From positions 52,696 to 116,695 of the forward strand of contig NZ_FMDF01000109.1 of the NCBI RefSeq assembly GCF_900091955.1: DNA of 64,000 bases. The letters run 5' to 3'. This DNA comes from Streptomyces sp. Ncost-T10-10d. GTDB lineage: Bacteria; Actinomycetota; Actinomycetes; Streptomycetales; Streptomycetaceae. Shown here piece by piece: positions 1 to 8,010 of the stretch. The position numbers and the translations under genes were made by a program. The notes beneath the pieces were generated by a model. The model ran no database searches and had not been told where the DNA came from. It was given only the letters and a program-made list of their open reading frames with translations. Each line of letters starts with the position of its first letter. The stretch's first letter is position 1.

Positions 1-101
1 TCGACAACGGCCATGGCCTGCGCCTCGGGAAGCGCCGGGTCGACGGTATGGATACGGGCGTTGCGCAGGACGAGATGGGCGGGGTGAGCGGCGATCGCCA
101 T
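1..101 (-). CDS. Amidohydrolase, N-terminal fragment (runs off the window)
   Basis: Only the first 33 codons are present. They read MAIAAHPAHLVLRNARIHTV and continue DPALPEAQAMAVV, which is the usual N-terminal beta-sandwich start of metal-dependent amidohydrolases of the YtcJ/AepA type (LxNaxIhTvDp...AvAV). The metal-binding residues lie outside the window. The gene follows the NCS1 permease on the same strand after an 80-bp gap, so the two probably form a transport-plus-hydrolysis operon for a nitrogenous compound; the substrate is unknown. A short AGGAG-like site (CAGGAGTTACC) sits upstream of the ATG. Confidence 0.7.
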   Translation of the reverse strand, partial: MAIAAHPAHLVLRNARIHTVDPALPEAQAMAVV

Positions 102-181
102 GTGAGGTAACTCCTGATGGTGCGGGTATTTCGGCAGGGCATTGCCGCGCGGACCTGATGTGGGCGCCGCGTGGACGCCGT

Positions 182-1597
182 TCAGAAAAGGTCGGTGTGC
201 GGAGTGACGGAGCGTCGGGCGAGCGTCCAGTAGACGAGCCCCGACACGAGTGAGCCGAGCAGGGTCAGGTCGGCGCCGCCCAGCGGCGCCACCAGCGGGC
301 CGGTCCACAGCTCGGAGTCGCAGGTGAGCGCGGCGAAGGTCATGCCGACGAGGAGCGCGGCCACGCCGGCGGGGTGGTAGCCGGACCGGTACCAGTAGGC
401 GCCGTCCGGACCTGCGTGCAGGGCCGGTGGGTCGTAGTGGCAGCGGCGCATCAGCATGTCGGTGAGAAACACGCCGCCCCAGGGCGCGAACACGATGATC
501 AGCAGGGAGAGGAAGGACAGCAGCGAGCTGGTGAAATCGGTGAGGAAGAGCGCGCAGAGTGATCCCGCGGCGGTGACGGCCGCGCTGATGATGATGGCCT
601 TGGAACGGCTCCAGGGGACACCGAGCACCTGAAGGTTCAGGCTCGACGAGTAGAGCGTGACGATGGAGTTGGTGACCGAGCCACCGAGAACGAGGGCGAG
701 AAAGAGCGGCTGGAACCATCCGGGCAGCAGCTGCTCCGTGCCCCCCACGGCGTCGGTCATGTCCGTCTGCGTGGCTGCGGCCACCCCCGCCACGCCCAGA
801 GCGACCGACGACACGAAGCCGCCGAGGGCGCCGTACCAGGTGAGCGACCGCATCGAGGTCGCCCTCGGAAGGTAACGCGTGTAGTCGGCGGGCATCGGAA
901 CGTAACTGAACGGACCGGCCAGCATGACGACACATGCCAGGCTCCACCCGGACGCCCCGGGCAGGGCGGCTGCTTTGCCCGTGTCGGCGCCCGGCAGCAG
1001 GAACACCAGGAGCGCGGCGAAGCCGATGGCGAGAACGTACGCGATCCAGCGCTCGGCGAACTGGACGGTGGCATGGCCCCACAGGGCGACGACGAAGGTC
1101 AACGCGAGTGTGATCAGGAGTGCGAGAGCCCGTCCTGTGTGGCCGGGCGCCCATCCCAGATCAGCGAAGAACGCCTCCAGGGCGAGCGTGCCGACGACCG
1201 TATTGAGGATCGTGTAGCCGATGCTGACCACCCAGTTGAGCATTCCGGCAGGCCAGTTGCCGCGTACGCCGAAGGCGGCGCGGGAGATCACCAGAGTGGC
1301 GGTGCCGGTACGGACGCCGCTCAGTCCGGCGGCGCTGATGGCGAAGAACGACAGGCCGCCGACGACCACGACACCGGTCGCCTGCCAGAAGGACAGGCCG
1401 AACGCGACGGCCAGGGCACCGTTGATGACATAGGTGAAGGTGAGGTTGGAGCCGAACCAGAGCCAGAACAGGTCCTTCGCGCTGCCATGGCGATCCTTGT
1501 CGGGAATCGGGTCGATGCCGTGTGTCTCGACCTGGAAGACCTGGTCGGCGGCCGTCGTCCCGCCGGGCGCCCTCGCGGTCGTGTCCTGCTGCGTCAT
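182..1597 (-). CDS. NCS1-family nucleobase/cytosine-type permease
   Basis: A 471-residue integral membrane protein with about 12 hydrophobic segments. The N-terminal stretch DRHGSAKDLFWLWFGSNLTF is typical of the purine-cytosine permease branch (PF02133, CodB-like) of sodium- or proton-coupled NCS1 symporters. An earlier in-frame ATG at 1639 would add 14 Arg-rich residues; I prefer the ATG at 1597 (MTQQDTT), preceded by GAGGGTGGG. The amidohydrolase lies just downstream on the same strand and a TetR regulator lies divergently, with a perfect inverted repeat between them. This suggests regulated uptake of a pyrimidine, purine, hydantoin or similar substrate for the hydrolase. The substrate cannot be told from sequence alone. 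Confidence 0.85.
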   Translation of the reverse strand: MTQQDTTARAPGGTTAADQVFQVETHGIDPIPDKDRHGSAKDLFWLWFGSNLTFTYVINGALAVAFGLSFWQATGVVVVGGLSFFAISAAGLSGVRTGTATLVISRAAFGVRGNWPAGMLNWVVSIGYTILNTVVGTLALEAFFADLGWAPGHTGRALALLITLALTFVVALWGHATVQFAERWIAYVLAIGFAALLVFLLPGADTGKAAALPGASGWSLACVVMLAGPFSYVPMPADYTRYLPRATSMRSLTWYGALGGFVSSVALGVAGVAAATQTDMTDAVGGTEQLLPGWFQPLFLALVLGGSVTNSIVTLYSSSLNLQVLGVPWSRSKAIIISAAVTAAGSLCALFLTDFTSSLLSFLSLLIIVFAPWGGVFLTDMLMRRCHYDPPALHAGPDGAYWYRSGYHPAGVAALLVGMTFAALTCDSELWTGPLVAPLGGADLTLLGSLVSGLVYWTLARRSVTPHTDLF

Positions 1598-1645
1598 GCG
1601 ACCCACCCTCGTCCGTGCGTGTCCCGGGAGCCCCGGCACGTTACT

Positions 1646-1680
1646 TTGAATGCCGTTCTAAGAGTTAGAACGGCATTCAA
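1646..1680. promoter_or_regulatory. Perfect 15-bp inverted repeat, probable TetR operator
   Basis: TTGAATGCCGTTCTA (1646-1660) is followed by five bases and its exact reverse complement (1666-1680). The element lies between the divergent permease and TetR genes, where a TetR dimer site controlling both would be expected. The assignment to the neighbouring regulator is inference. Confidence 0.8.
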
Positions 1681-1764
1681 GATGTGTCCGTGGTGCCCCG
1701 TCAAGACCTCCGCGGAAATCGGCCGCTAAGGTCATCACTGGGCACACGGAGGAGGAGGCGCGGC

Positions 1765-2370
1765 GTGGCAGCGACGGGGCGACGGCGTGACGGGCACCTG
1801 GCCCAGGAACGGATGCTGGAGGAGGCGATGGCGGCCATCGCCGAGGATGGCCTGGCCACGCTCACCATGTCGGCACTCGCCAAGCGCCTCGGCACCAGCG
1901 GCGGCCACATCCTCTACTACTTCGGCAGCAAGGACCGGCTGCTCCTGGAGGCGTTGCGGTGGAGCGAGAGCGCGCTCGCCGATGAGCGCCGGGCACTGCT
2001 GGCCGGCCGGGTCGGCACCGAGCGCAAACTCCGCCTCTTCCTGGAGCTGTACCTCCCCCACGGGCCACGCGACCCGCGCTGGACCCTGTGGATCGAACTG
2101 TGGGCGCGCACGGCGTCCAATGAGCCGCTGCGCCAGGCCCAGGCCGAGATCGATCGCGGCTGGCAGGAGGACCTCGAATCGCTCCTCGCCAAGGGCGTAC
2201 GGCAGGGCCGCTTCGCTGCGGACCTGGATGCGGCGGCGCGTGCTTCCGAACTCCTGGCCCTGCTCGACGGGTTGAGTACGCGCGTCGTCCTCGGCCAGCA
2301 TGGGGCGGACCGGGACAGTGCGCTGCGCATGGCGCTGTCGGTGACCGAGCGGCTGGTGGAGCGGGGGTGA
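1765..2370 (+). CDS. TetR/AcrR-family transcriptional regulator
   Basis: A 201-residue protein. The N-terminal helix-turn-helix reads LTMSALAKRLGTSGGHILYY followed by FGSKDRLLLEAL, the standard TetR_N pattern, and the rest is an alpha-helical ligand/dimer domain. The open frame extends upstream to an ATG at 1684, but that leader is unlike TetR proteins. The GTG at 1765 has GGAGGAGGAGG at 1748-1758, six bases away, and is the better start. It is divergent from the permease/amidohydrolase operon, so it most likely represses that operon and itself through the inverted repeat at 1646-1680. The ligand is unknown. Confidence 0.85.
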   Translation: MAATGRRRDGHLAQERMLEEAMAAIAEDGLATLTMSALAKRLGTSGGHILYYFGSKDRLLLEALRWSESALADERRALLAGRVGTERKLRLFLELYLPHGPRDPRWTLWIELWARTASNEPLRQAQAEIDRGWQEDLESLLAKGVRQGRFAADLDAAARASELLALLDGLSTRVVLGQHGADRDSALRMALSVTERLVERG

Positions 2371-2592
2371 GCCGACTGCTCAAGAATCGTTCCGGAGGAC
2401 CCCGGCCGGAAACACCGCCCACCGGGCGGGGCCGTGACGCAATGCGTCGGTCACTGCTCGCGCGGCCCGCTCACTCGTCCCGGCCGCGGGTGCACTGCCC
2501 CTGCCTCGAGATCCACGCCGCGGGACAGCCGTCCGAACAGCGTTGAAGGATGCCCGGCTGAGCGGGTATGCAGGCGGCCTGTGCGGGCCGTA

Positions 2593-2628
2593 GGGGTGCT
2601 GGGACGAACATATCCGTCCCAGCACCCC
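2593..2628. terminator. Strong hairpin, bidirectional terminator candidate
   Basis: GGGGTGCTGGGACG (2593-2606) pairs perfectly with 2615-2628 around an 8-nt loop. It sits in the 380-bp space between the convergent TetR and LLM oxidoreductase genes. There is no U tract, which is common for Streptomyces terminators. I see no gene in the rest of 2371-2750. Confidence 0.7.
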
Positions 2629-2750
2629 GCCGAGCGACGGTTGCGACCAACGGCCGGCGCATGACTGGGACACCTCAACAGGCCGGCAGCGAGACGGTCA
2701 CCGCGGTCCGTCCGCGCCGGGCAGTGGGCCCGGAATCCATCGCGCGATCG

Positions 2751-3680
2751 TCAGACGCCCGCGGCTCGCGCCGCCTCGTACACCTCGGCCGCCACGTCGA
2801 TCAGCTCCGCGGCGTCGCGCGTCGCGCCCTGGAGATCCAGCAGGAAATCCGGTACGCCGGTTTCGGCGTGTGCCACCAGGTCTTCGACGATCTGCGCCAC
2901 GCTCCCGTGGAAAGGCTGTCGGCCCGCACCCTCGAACGGCTTGGCGCTGTACCGCGCATTGGCACGGGCGCAGACGCCGACCGGACGCTCCCGACCGCGC
3001 TCGGCGGCCACGTCCTGTACCCGCTGCCACTCCTCGGCCAACCGAGCGGCGCCCATGGCCACGGGCATCCAGCCGTCCGCCCGGTCGACCAGACGACGGG
3101 TGGCGCGCGGGCTGTTCGCGGGCAGGTAGACCGGAATGGGGCGCACCGGCTTGGGGCCGACCTCGGACGGGGCGATGGTGGTCAACTCGCCCCGGTAGGA
3201 GACGGGGTCCGGGCCCCAGACGGCCGCGCACACGTCCAGCAGCTCGTCCAGCACCGCACCACGCCTCTCGAAAGGCGCGACAGAGGCGGCTGCATACTCG
3301 TCCAGAGACCATCCCGTGCCGAGACCCGCGATCACTCGCCCACCGCTCACGACGTCCAGCGAGGCGAGCGAACGGGCCAGTTGGAACGGCACATGCAAGG
3401 GCGCGACCAGAACGCTGGTGCCGAGCCGGGCCCGGCCGGTGGCCGCGGCGGCCAGCGTGAGCGTGACGAGGGGGTCGGCGACACTGCGGTACTGGTCGGG
3501 CCACGGCAGCCCCGGTACGCCGTACAGCCCCTGAGTGGCGGGCTCGGGAAACAGGACACGCTCGAAGACCCACAGACTCGCGTATCCGGTCTCCTCAGCA
3601 GCCCGTGCCACGGCGGCCACATCGCGGCTGATGTCGTACTGCTTCATCTGCGGGAGACCGAGACCGAGTGAGATCGTCAT
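2751..3680 (-). CDS. LLM-class (F420-dependent type) oxidoreductase
   Basis: A 309-residue bacterial-luciferase-like TIM barrel. Family marks are EETGYASLWVFERV near the N-terminus, ATGRARLGTSVLVAPLH, the SGGRVIAGLGTGWS segment and AERGRERPVGV near the C-terminus. This matches the TIGR03620-type LLM proteins of actinomycetes, which usually use F420 rather than FMN; the cofactor is inferred from the family. AAGGAG lies seven bases before the ATG. It is convergent with the TetR gene and has no same-strand partner, so no pathway can be given. Confidence 0.85.
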   Translation of the reverse strand: MTISLGLGLPQMKQYDISRDVAAVARAAEETGYASLWVFERVLFPEPATQGLYGVPGLPWPDQYRSVADPLVTLTLAAAATGRARLGTSVLVAPLHVPFQLARSLASLDVVSGGRVIAGLGTGWSLDEYAAASVAPFERRGAVLDELLDVCAAVWGPDPVSYRGELTTIAPSEVGPKPVRPIPVYLPANSPRATRRLVDRADGWMPVAMGAARLAEEWQRVQDVAAERGRERPVGVCARANARYSAKPFEGAGRQPFHGSVAQIVEDLVAHAETGVPDFLLDLQGATRDAAELIDVAAEVYEAARAAGV

Positions 3681-3865
3681 GTACGCACTCCTTCATGATG
3701 ACTGCTGGACAACTGACGCAGGACACCCTTTGTTCCTTATCCAGTGTCCGTCGAAACGTCAGGCGAAAGAGCGAGGGGCGCCCCGCTGCCAAGTCTCTTT
3801 GATCGGGCACGGCAGCAGCCCAGCCCGACCCGCATGAACCATTGCGTGGTGCGCGGGCATTGTGA

Positions 3866-4443
3866 ACTGGCACGAAAGCCCTGCCGGCTGCCGCACCGCT
3901 CAAGTCACCCGACGAGTTCACGGTTCTGGGCAGACCCCAGAACCGTATCGACGCACGCCTGCACATCAAGGACGGCATCCCGCTGGAGGGCAGTTGGGAC
4001 AACTACTTCTACACACGGCAGTGGAAGTACGACTGCTGTGGGTGCTGCGCGACCTGCTCGGCGTCACGGGACCCAAGTACGGCTGTGGTCTCGGCGTGTG
4101 CCAGGCCTGCACGTCGCACATCAACGGCAAGGCCTTCAACCCGTGTTCGGTTCCCGTGTCGAAGATCGCGCCGGACGATGAGATCACCACGATCGAGGGA
4201 CTGCCCGCCACCGTCGGCAAGGACCTGCATCCGATGCAGGAGGCCTGGCTGGATCTGGACGTCGCACAGTGCGGCTACTGCCAGCCGGGCCAGATCACGG
4301 CCGCCGTCGCCAAGGTCCGGCAGGCCGCTGCCGATGGCCGCGAGATCGAGGACCGCGACCTCGACGAGATCCGCAACATCTGCCGTTGCGGCACGTACAC
4401 GCGTATCCGGGAGGCCATCAAGGCGGGCGCGAAGAACATGTGA
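3866..4443 (+). pseudogene. Relic of a two-subunit molybdenum hydroxylase (CoxL/IorB piece joined to CoxS/IorA)
   Basis: From about 4030 the frame ending at 4443 reads LLWVLRDLLGVTGPKYGCG, then CGYCQPGQ and ICRCGTYTRIREAI: the two [2Fe-2S] cysteine sets of the xanthine-dehydrogenase-type small subunit. Its first 25 or so residues are missing. Just upstream, in a different frame (3866-4020), the sequence reads PLKSPDEFTVLGRPQNRIDA and then HIKDGIPLEGSWDNYFYTRQ. These resemble an internal and a C-terminal stretch of the molybdopterin subunit fused by a large deletion. So a large-subunit remnant was joined to a decapitated small subunit, and no functional enzyme is expected. The small subunit might still be translated from 3862, but its N-terminus would be nonsense. 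Confidence 0.7.
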
Positions 4444-5478
4444 CCGGGACGTCAGCCGCTGTACACCCCCCCGCTGAGGAGACAACCCCTGCCCGACCCG
4501 GCGGCAGAGCTGCTGTGCCGGCGGAACGACGGCGATCCCGCCACAGGCGGCAACGCCAAGCGACACGCCAGGTCGGGTCGCCGCGCGCCGACGGTACTGT
4601 GCTCGGCAATGTCCGCGACGGCCGCGGAGAGCGCGGTCCACGGGCCGGACCTGGAGGTCGCGTCCACGGGAACACCCCGTCCGCCCGGTCTCGAACCTCG
4701 GACGGCACCACCCCGACAGCTGATCCTCCGCGCGCGGGACCATGCCACCTCGTTCTCCGGGGCCGACCGATAACAGGGGTTCCACGTCACCGTGTGCGAT
4801 GCCCGCGCGGCCTTCACCAACGGCTGTACGCGAACCTGTTCGCCTGCCGACACCACCCGATCAGCCTCGGCCCGGGCATCGTCACCCCGAAGGACACCGC
4901 GTTCGCCGTCACAGCCGAAATCGTCTCCGTACGACGCGGCGGTACGGGTCGATCGCTGACCCGGACGGACCCGTCCGCCCCCAAGACGGCGCCCGTCCCG
5001 ACTGCACCCGGTTCGCCGAGCGTCCCGGTCAGTCTTCTGTCACGGAGGACGAGTACGCAGAGGGCGGGCGAGTTGGGCATCGATCCCGAGCGCCTTGTCC
5101 CTATCCACGCGCCCCTGCGGGCCCGTCACCTCTTTCGGCGGATGCTGCGCGCCCCAATTCAGCTCCCTCCCGGATCAGGCACACGCCACTCCCATGCAGT
5201 AGGACGAGACCCGTGCGCAGCTCGTCGTCGCCGGTAGAACGGCGTCGTGGGTGAGGAATGAACCGGGCAACGAGCGCTCCGCACTGCGGACGCCAGGAGC
5301 AGTTCGAGTGGCAGCCCGGCGGTGGACACCTGAGACTAAATCGACGGTTCGGGAATCGGACAACGGATCCCGACCTCGTGCACTTCCGGACCACTCGCTC
5401 CGGCCATCGAAAACGCGAGTAACAGGGCGCCGACCGTAATGGCCGACGGCACTCGAAAGTTCGCTACAGGGAGCCCGC
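4444..5478. other. Gene-poor 1-kb gap after the molybdenum hydroxylase relic
   Basis: Open frames cross this stretch, but none has a recognisable domain or a convincing start, and the reading frame of plausible peptides changes every 100 bases or so. I take it as decayed DNA plus the promoter region of the biosynthetic cluster that starts at 5479. Confidence 0.5.
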
Positions 5479-8010
5479 ATGGAGGAGAAATCCGTCGAGG
5501 TCTTGATGTCACGGCCGGATGAATCTGCGCTCAACACGCACAGCTACCCCGGCCCGGGGACCGGCATCGAGACAGACCTCGCCGAAGTGCTGGCTGACGT
5601 CATGTGCGTCGAACGGGTGTCGGTCGACAGCCACTTCTTCGATGACCTCGGCGCCAACTCGTTGGTGATGGCTCATTTCTGCGCACGGGTCAGAAAGCGG
5701 GCGGATCTCCCATCGGCATCGATGAAGGACATCTACCGGCACCCGACGATCCGAAGCCTGGCGACGGAGCTCGCGGACGCTGCGCCCGCCCCTGTCGAGT
5801 CGTCGGTCCCGGCGCCGACGGAGGCGGTGAAGCCGGCCGGAACGGTGCAGTACGCCCTCTGCGGAACGCTGCAGTTCCTGCTTTTCCTGGGATATTCGTT
5901 CCTCGCCGGACTTGTCGCCGACCGAGGCTATGCATGGGTCTCCGCCGGCTCGGATGCGATCGATATCTACCTGCGATCGTTCGTCTTCGGCGGCCTCGGC
6001 TTCGTCGGCATGTGCACCTTCCCGATCGTGGCCAAATGGCTCCTCGTCGGCCGGTGGAAATCGCGCGAGTTCCCGGTCTGGGGCCTGACGTATCTGCGCT
6101 TCTGGACCGTCAAGGTGCTGATCCACGCCAACCCGATGATCTTCTTCGTCGGCAATCCCCTGTACGTGCTGTACCTGCGAGCCCTGGGCGCACGGATCGG
6201 CAAGGGGGTCACGATTCTCTCCCACAGCGTTCCGGTCTGCCCCGATCTGCTCACGATCGGCTCCGGCACGGTGATCCGCAAAGACTCGTTCTTCCTCTGC
6301 TACCGGGCGCACGCCGGCCGTATCCAGACCGGCCGGGTCACCCTTGGCCAGGACGTGTTCATCGGCGAGAAGACCGTGCTCGACATCGACACGTCCATGG
6401 GCGACGGGGCGCAACTCGGCCACACATCGACGCTGTACAGCGGGCAGGCGATCCCGGACGGCCAGCACTGGCACGGATCCCCGGCACAGCTCACGGAGCA
6501 CGACTACATGACGATCGGGCCGGCCAAGTGCGGCACGCTGCGCCGGGCCGGCTTCGGCCTCATCACCGCGCTTCAACTGTTCTTCCTCTACGTGCCACTG
6601 GTTGTCGGGGGCGCGTACATGCTGGTGACCCTGGTCCCGGCGCTGCACAACCGGCTGGGCCCGGGCACGGCGGGATTCACATCGGCAGATCTCTACATCG
6701 ACGCGCTGATCCTCTCCTTCATTCTGTTCTTCGGCTTCGTCGTCGTGGGACTCGCCGTAATGTTCACCGTTCCGCGCCTGCTGAACCTGCTCATCGAGCC
6801 GGACAAGGTCTATCCGCTGTACGGGTTTCACTACTCGGCGCACCGGGCGATCGGGCGTATGACCAACGTAAAGTTCTTCAAATGGCTGTTCGGCGACAGC
6901 TCCTATATCGTCCACTATCTGCGCGGCCTCGGGTACGACTTGTCCCGGGTCGAGCAGACAGGGTCGAACTTCGGCACGGAAGTGCAACACGAGACCCCGT
7001 ATCTGTGCTCTGTCGGCAGCGGAACGATGGTCGCTGACGGGCTCTCCATCGTCAATGCCGAATTCTCGAGCACGTCCTTCCGTGTGTCCCGGGCCTCGAT
7101 CGGGCCACACAACTTCATCGGGAACAACATCGCCTTTCCCTCAGGGGCCAGGACGGGCGAGAACTGCCTCCTCGCGACGAAGGTGATGGTTCCGCTCGAC
7201 GGCGAGGTACGCGAAGGGGTGGGTCTGCTCGGCTCGCCGTCCTTCGAGATTCCCCGGTCGGTCGAGCGCGACTCCCGGTTCGATCATCTGCGGGACGGTG
7301 ACGAGTTACGCCGGCACCTCGCCGCAAAGAACCGCTACAACATCCGCTCGATGGTCTTCTTCCTGCTCGTGCGGTGGCTGCACTTCTTCGTGCTCACGCT
7401 GCTCGGCCTGGCGAACGTCGATCTTTACGATTCCTACGGGCATCTGCTGATCGTCGCGTTCCTGGTGTTCAGCCTTGGGTTCACCGCGGTCTACTTCGTA
7501 CTGGTGGAACGCGGCATCGCGGCATTCCGCGCGCTGCAACCTCAGTTGTGTTCCATCTACGCCCCGTACTTCTGGTGGCACGAGCGCCTCTGGAAGGTGC
7601 CTGACACGTACCTCAACGTCTTCAACGGCACCCCTTTCAAGAACGTGATCTGGCGGATGCTGGGGGTTCGGATCGGCAGCAGGGTCTTCGATGACGGCTG
7701 CTATCTGACGGAGCGGACGCTCACCACCATCGGGGACGACTGCACGCTCAATGCGGGAAGCAAGATCCAGTGCCACTCGCAGGAGGACGGCACCTTCAAG
7801 TCCGACCGCAGCACCATCGGCGCCGGCTGCACCCTCGGTGTGGGATCCCACGTCCATTACGGCGTGACGATGGGCAGCGGCGCGGTGCTCGCCTCCGACT
7901 CCTTTCTCATGAAGGGCGAGGAAGTCCCACAGCACGCACGATGGGGAGGAAACCCCGCCACGGAAATGCGAGATGCCCCGTATCAGCCCGAAGCGTTGAC
8001 GCGTGGATAG
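5479..8010 (+). CDS. Carrier protein fused to membrane-embedded triple acyltransferase region (Pls/PosA C-terminal type)
   Basis: An 843-residue protein. Residues about 30-105 are a phosphopantetheine carrier domain (FFDDLGANSLVMAHF, attachment Ser61). The rest alternates transmembrane helices with three left-handed beta-helix (hexapeptide acyltransferase) blocks, about 230-340, 510-590 and 725-835. This is the organisation of the C-terminal half of epsilon-poly-lysine synthetase and PosA-type enzymes (TIGR02353), where tandem C1-C2-C3 domains between membrane helices join activated amino acids. Here that half is a separate protein with its own carrier domain, and the adenylation domain is in the next gene, which overlaps it by 8 bp. 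An internal ATG at 5506 with GAGG before it is an alternative start. Inferred role: membrane-bound ligation of Dap units. Confidence 0.8.
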   Translation: MEEKSVEVLMSRPDESALNTHSYPGPGTGIETDLAEVLADVMCVERVSVDSHFFDDLGANSLVMAHFCARVRKRADLPSASMKDIYRHPTIRSLATELADAAPAPVESSVPAPTEAVKPAGTVQYALCGTLQFLLFLGYSFLAGLVADRGYAWVSAGSDAIDIYLRSFVFGGLGFVGMCTFPIVAKWLLVGRWKSREFPVWGLTYLRFWTVKVLIHANPMIFFVGNPLYVLYLRALGARIGKGVTILSHSVPVCPDLLTIGSGTVIRKDSFFLCYRAHAGRIQTGRVTLGQDVFIGEKTVLDIDTSMGDGAQLGHTSTLYSGQAIPDGQHWHGSPAQLTEHDYMTIGPAKCGTLRRAGFGLITALQLFFLYVPLVVGGAYMLVTLVPALHNRLGPGTAGFTSADLYIDALILSFILFFGFVVVGLAVMFTVPRLLNLLIEPDKVYPLYGFHYSAHRAIGRMTNVKFFKWLFGDSSYIVHYLRGLGYDLSRVEQTGSNFGTEVQHETPYLCSVGSGTMVADGLSIVNAEFSSTSFRVSRASIGPHNFIGNNIAFPSGARTGENCLLATKVMVPLDGEVREGVGLLGSPSFEIPRSVERDSRFDHLRDGDELRRHLAAKNRYNIRSMVFFLLVRWLHFFVLTLLGLANVDLYDSYGHLLIVAFLVFSLGFTAVYFVLVERGIAAFRALQPQLCSIYAPYFWWHERLWKVPDTYLNVFNGTPFKNVIWRMLGVRIGSRVFDDGCYLTERTLTTIGDDCTLNAGSKIQCHSQEDGTFKSDRSTIGAGCTLGVGSHVHYGVTMGSGAVLASDSFLMKGEEVPQHARWGGNPATEMRDAPYQPEALTRG

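Noticed and set aside
5509..7110. 533-codon minus-strand frame opposite the carrier/acyltransferase gene
   Set aside because: Shadow frame; hexapeptide and carrier motifs are on the plus strand.
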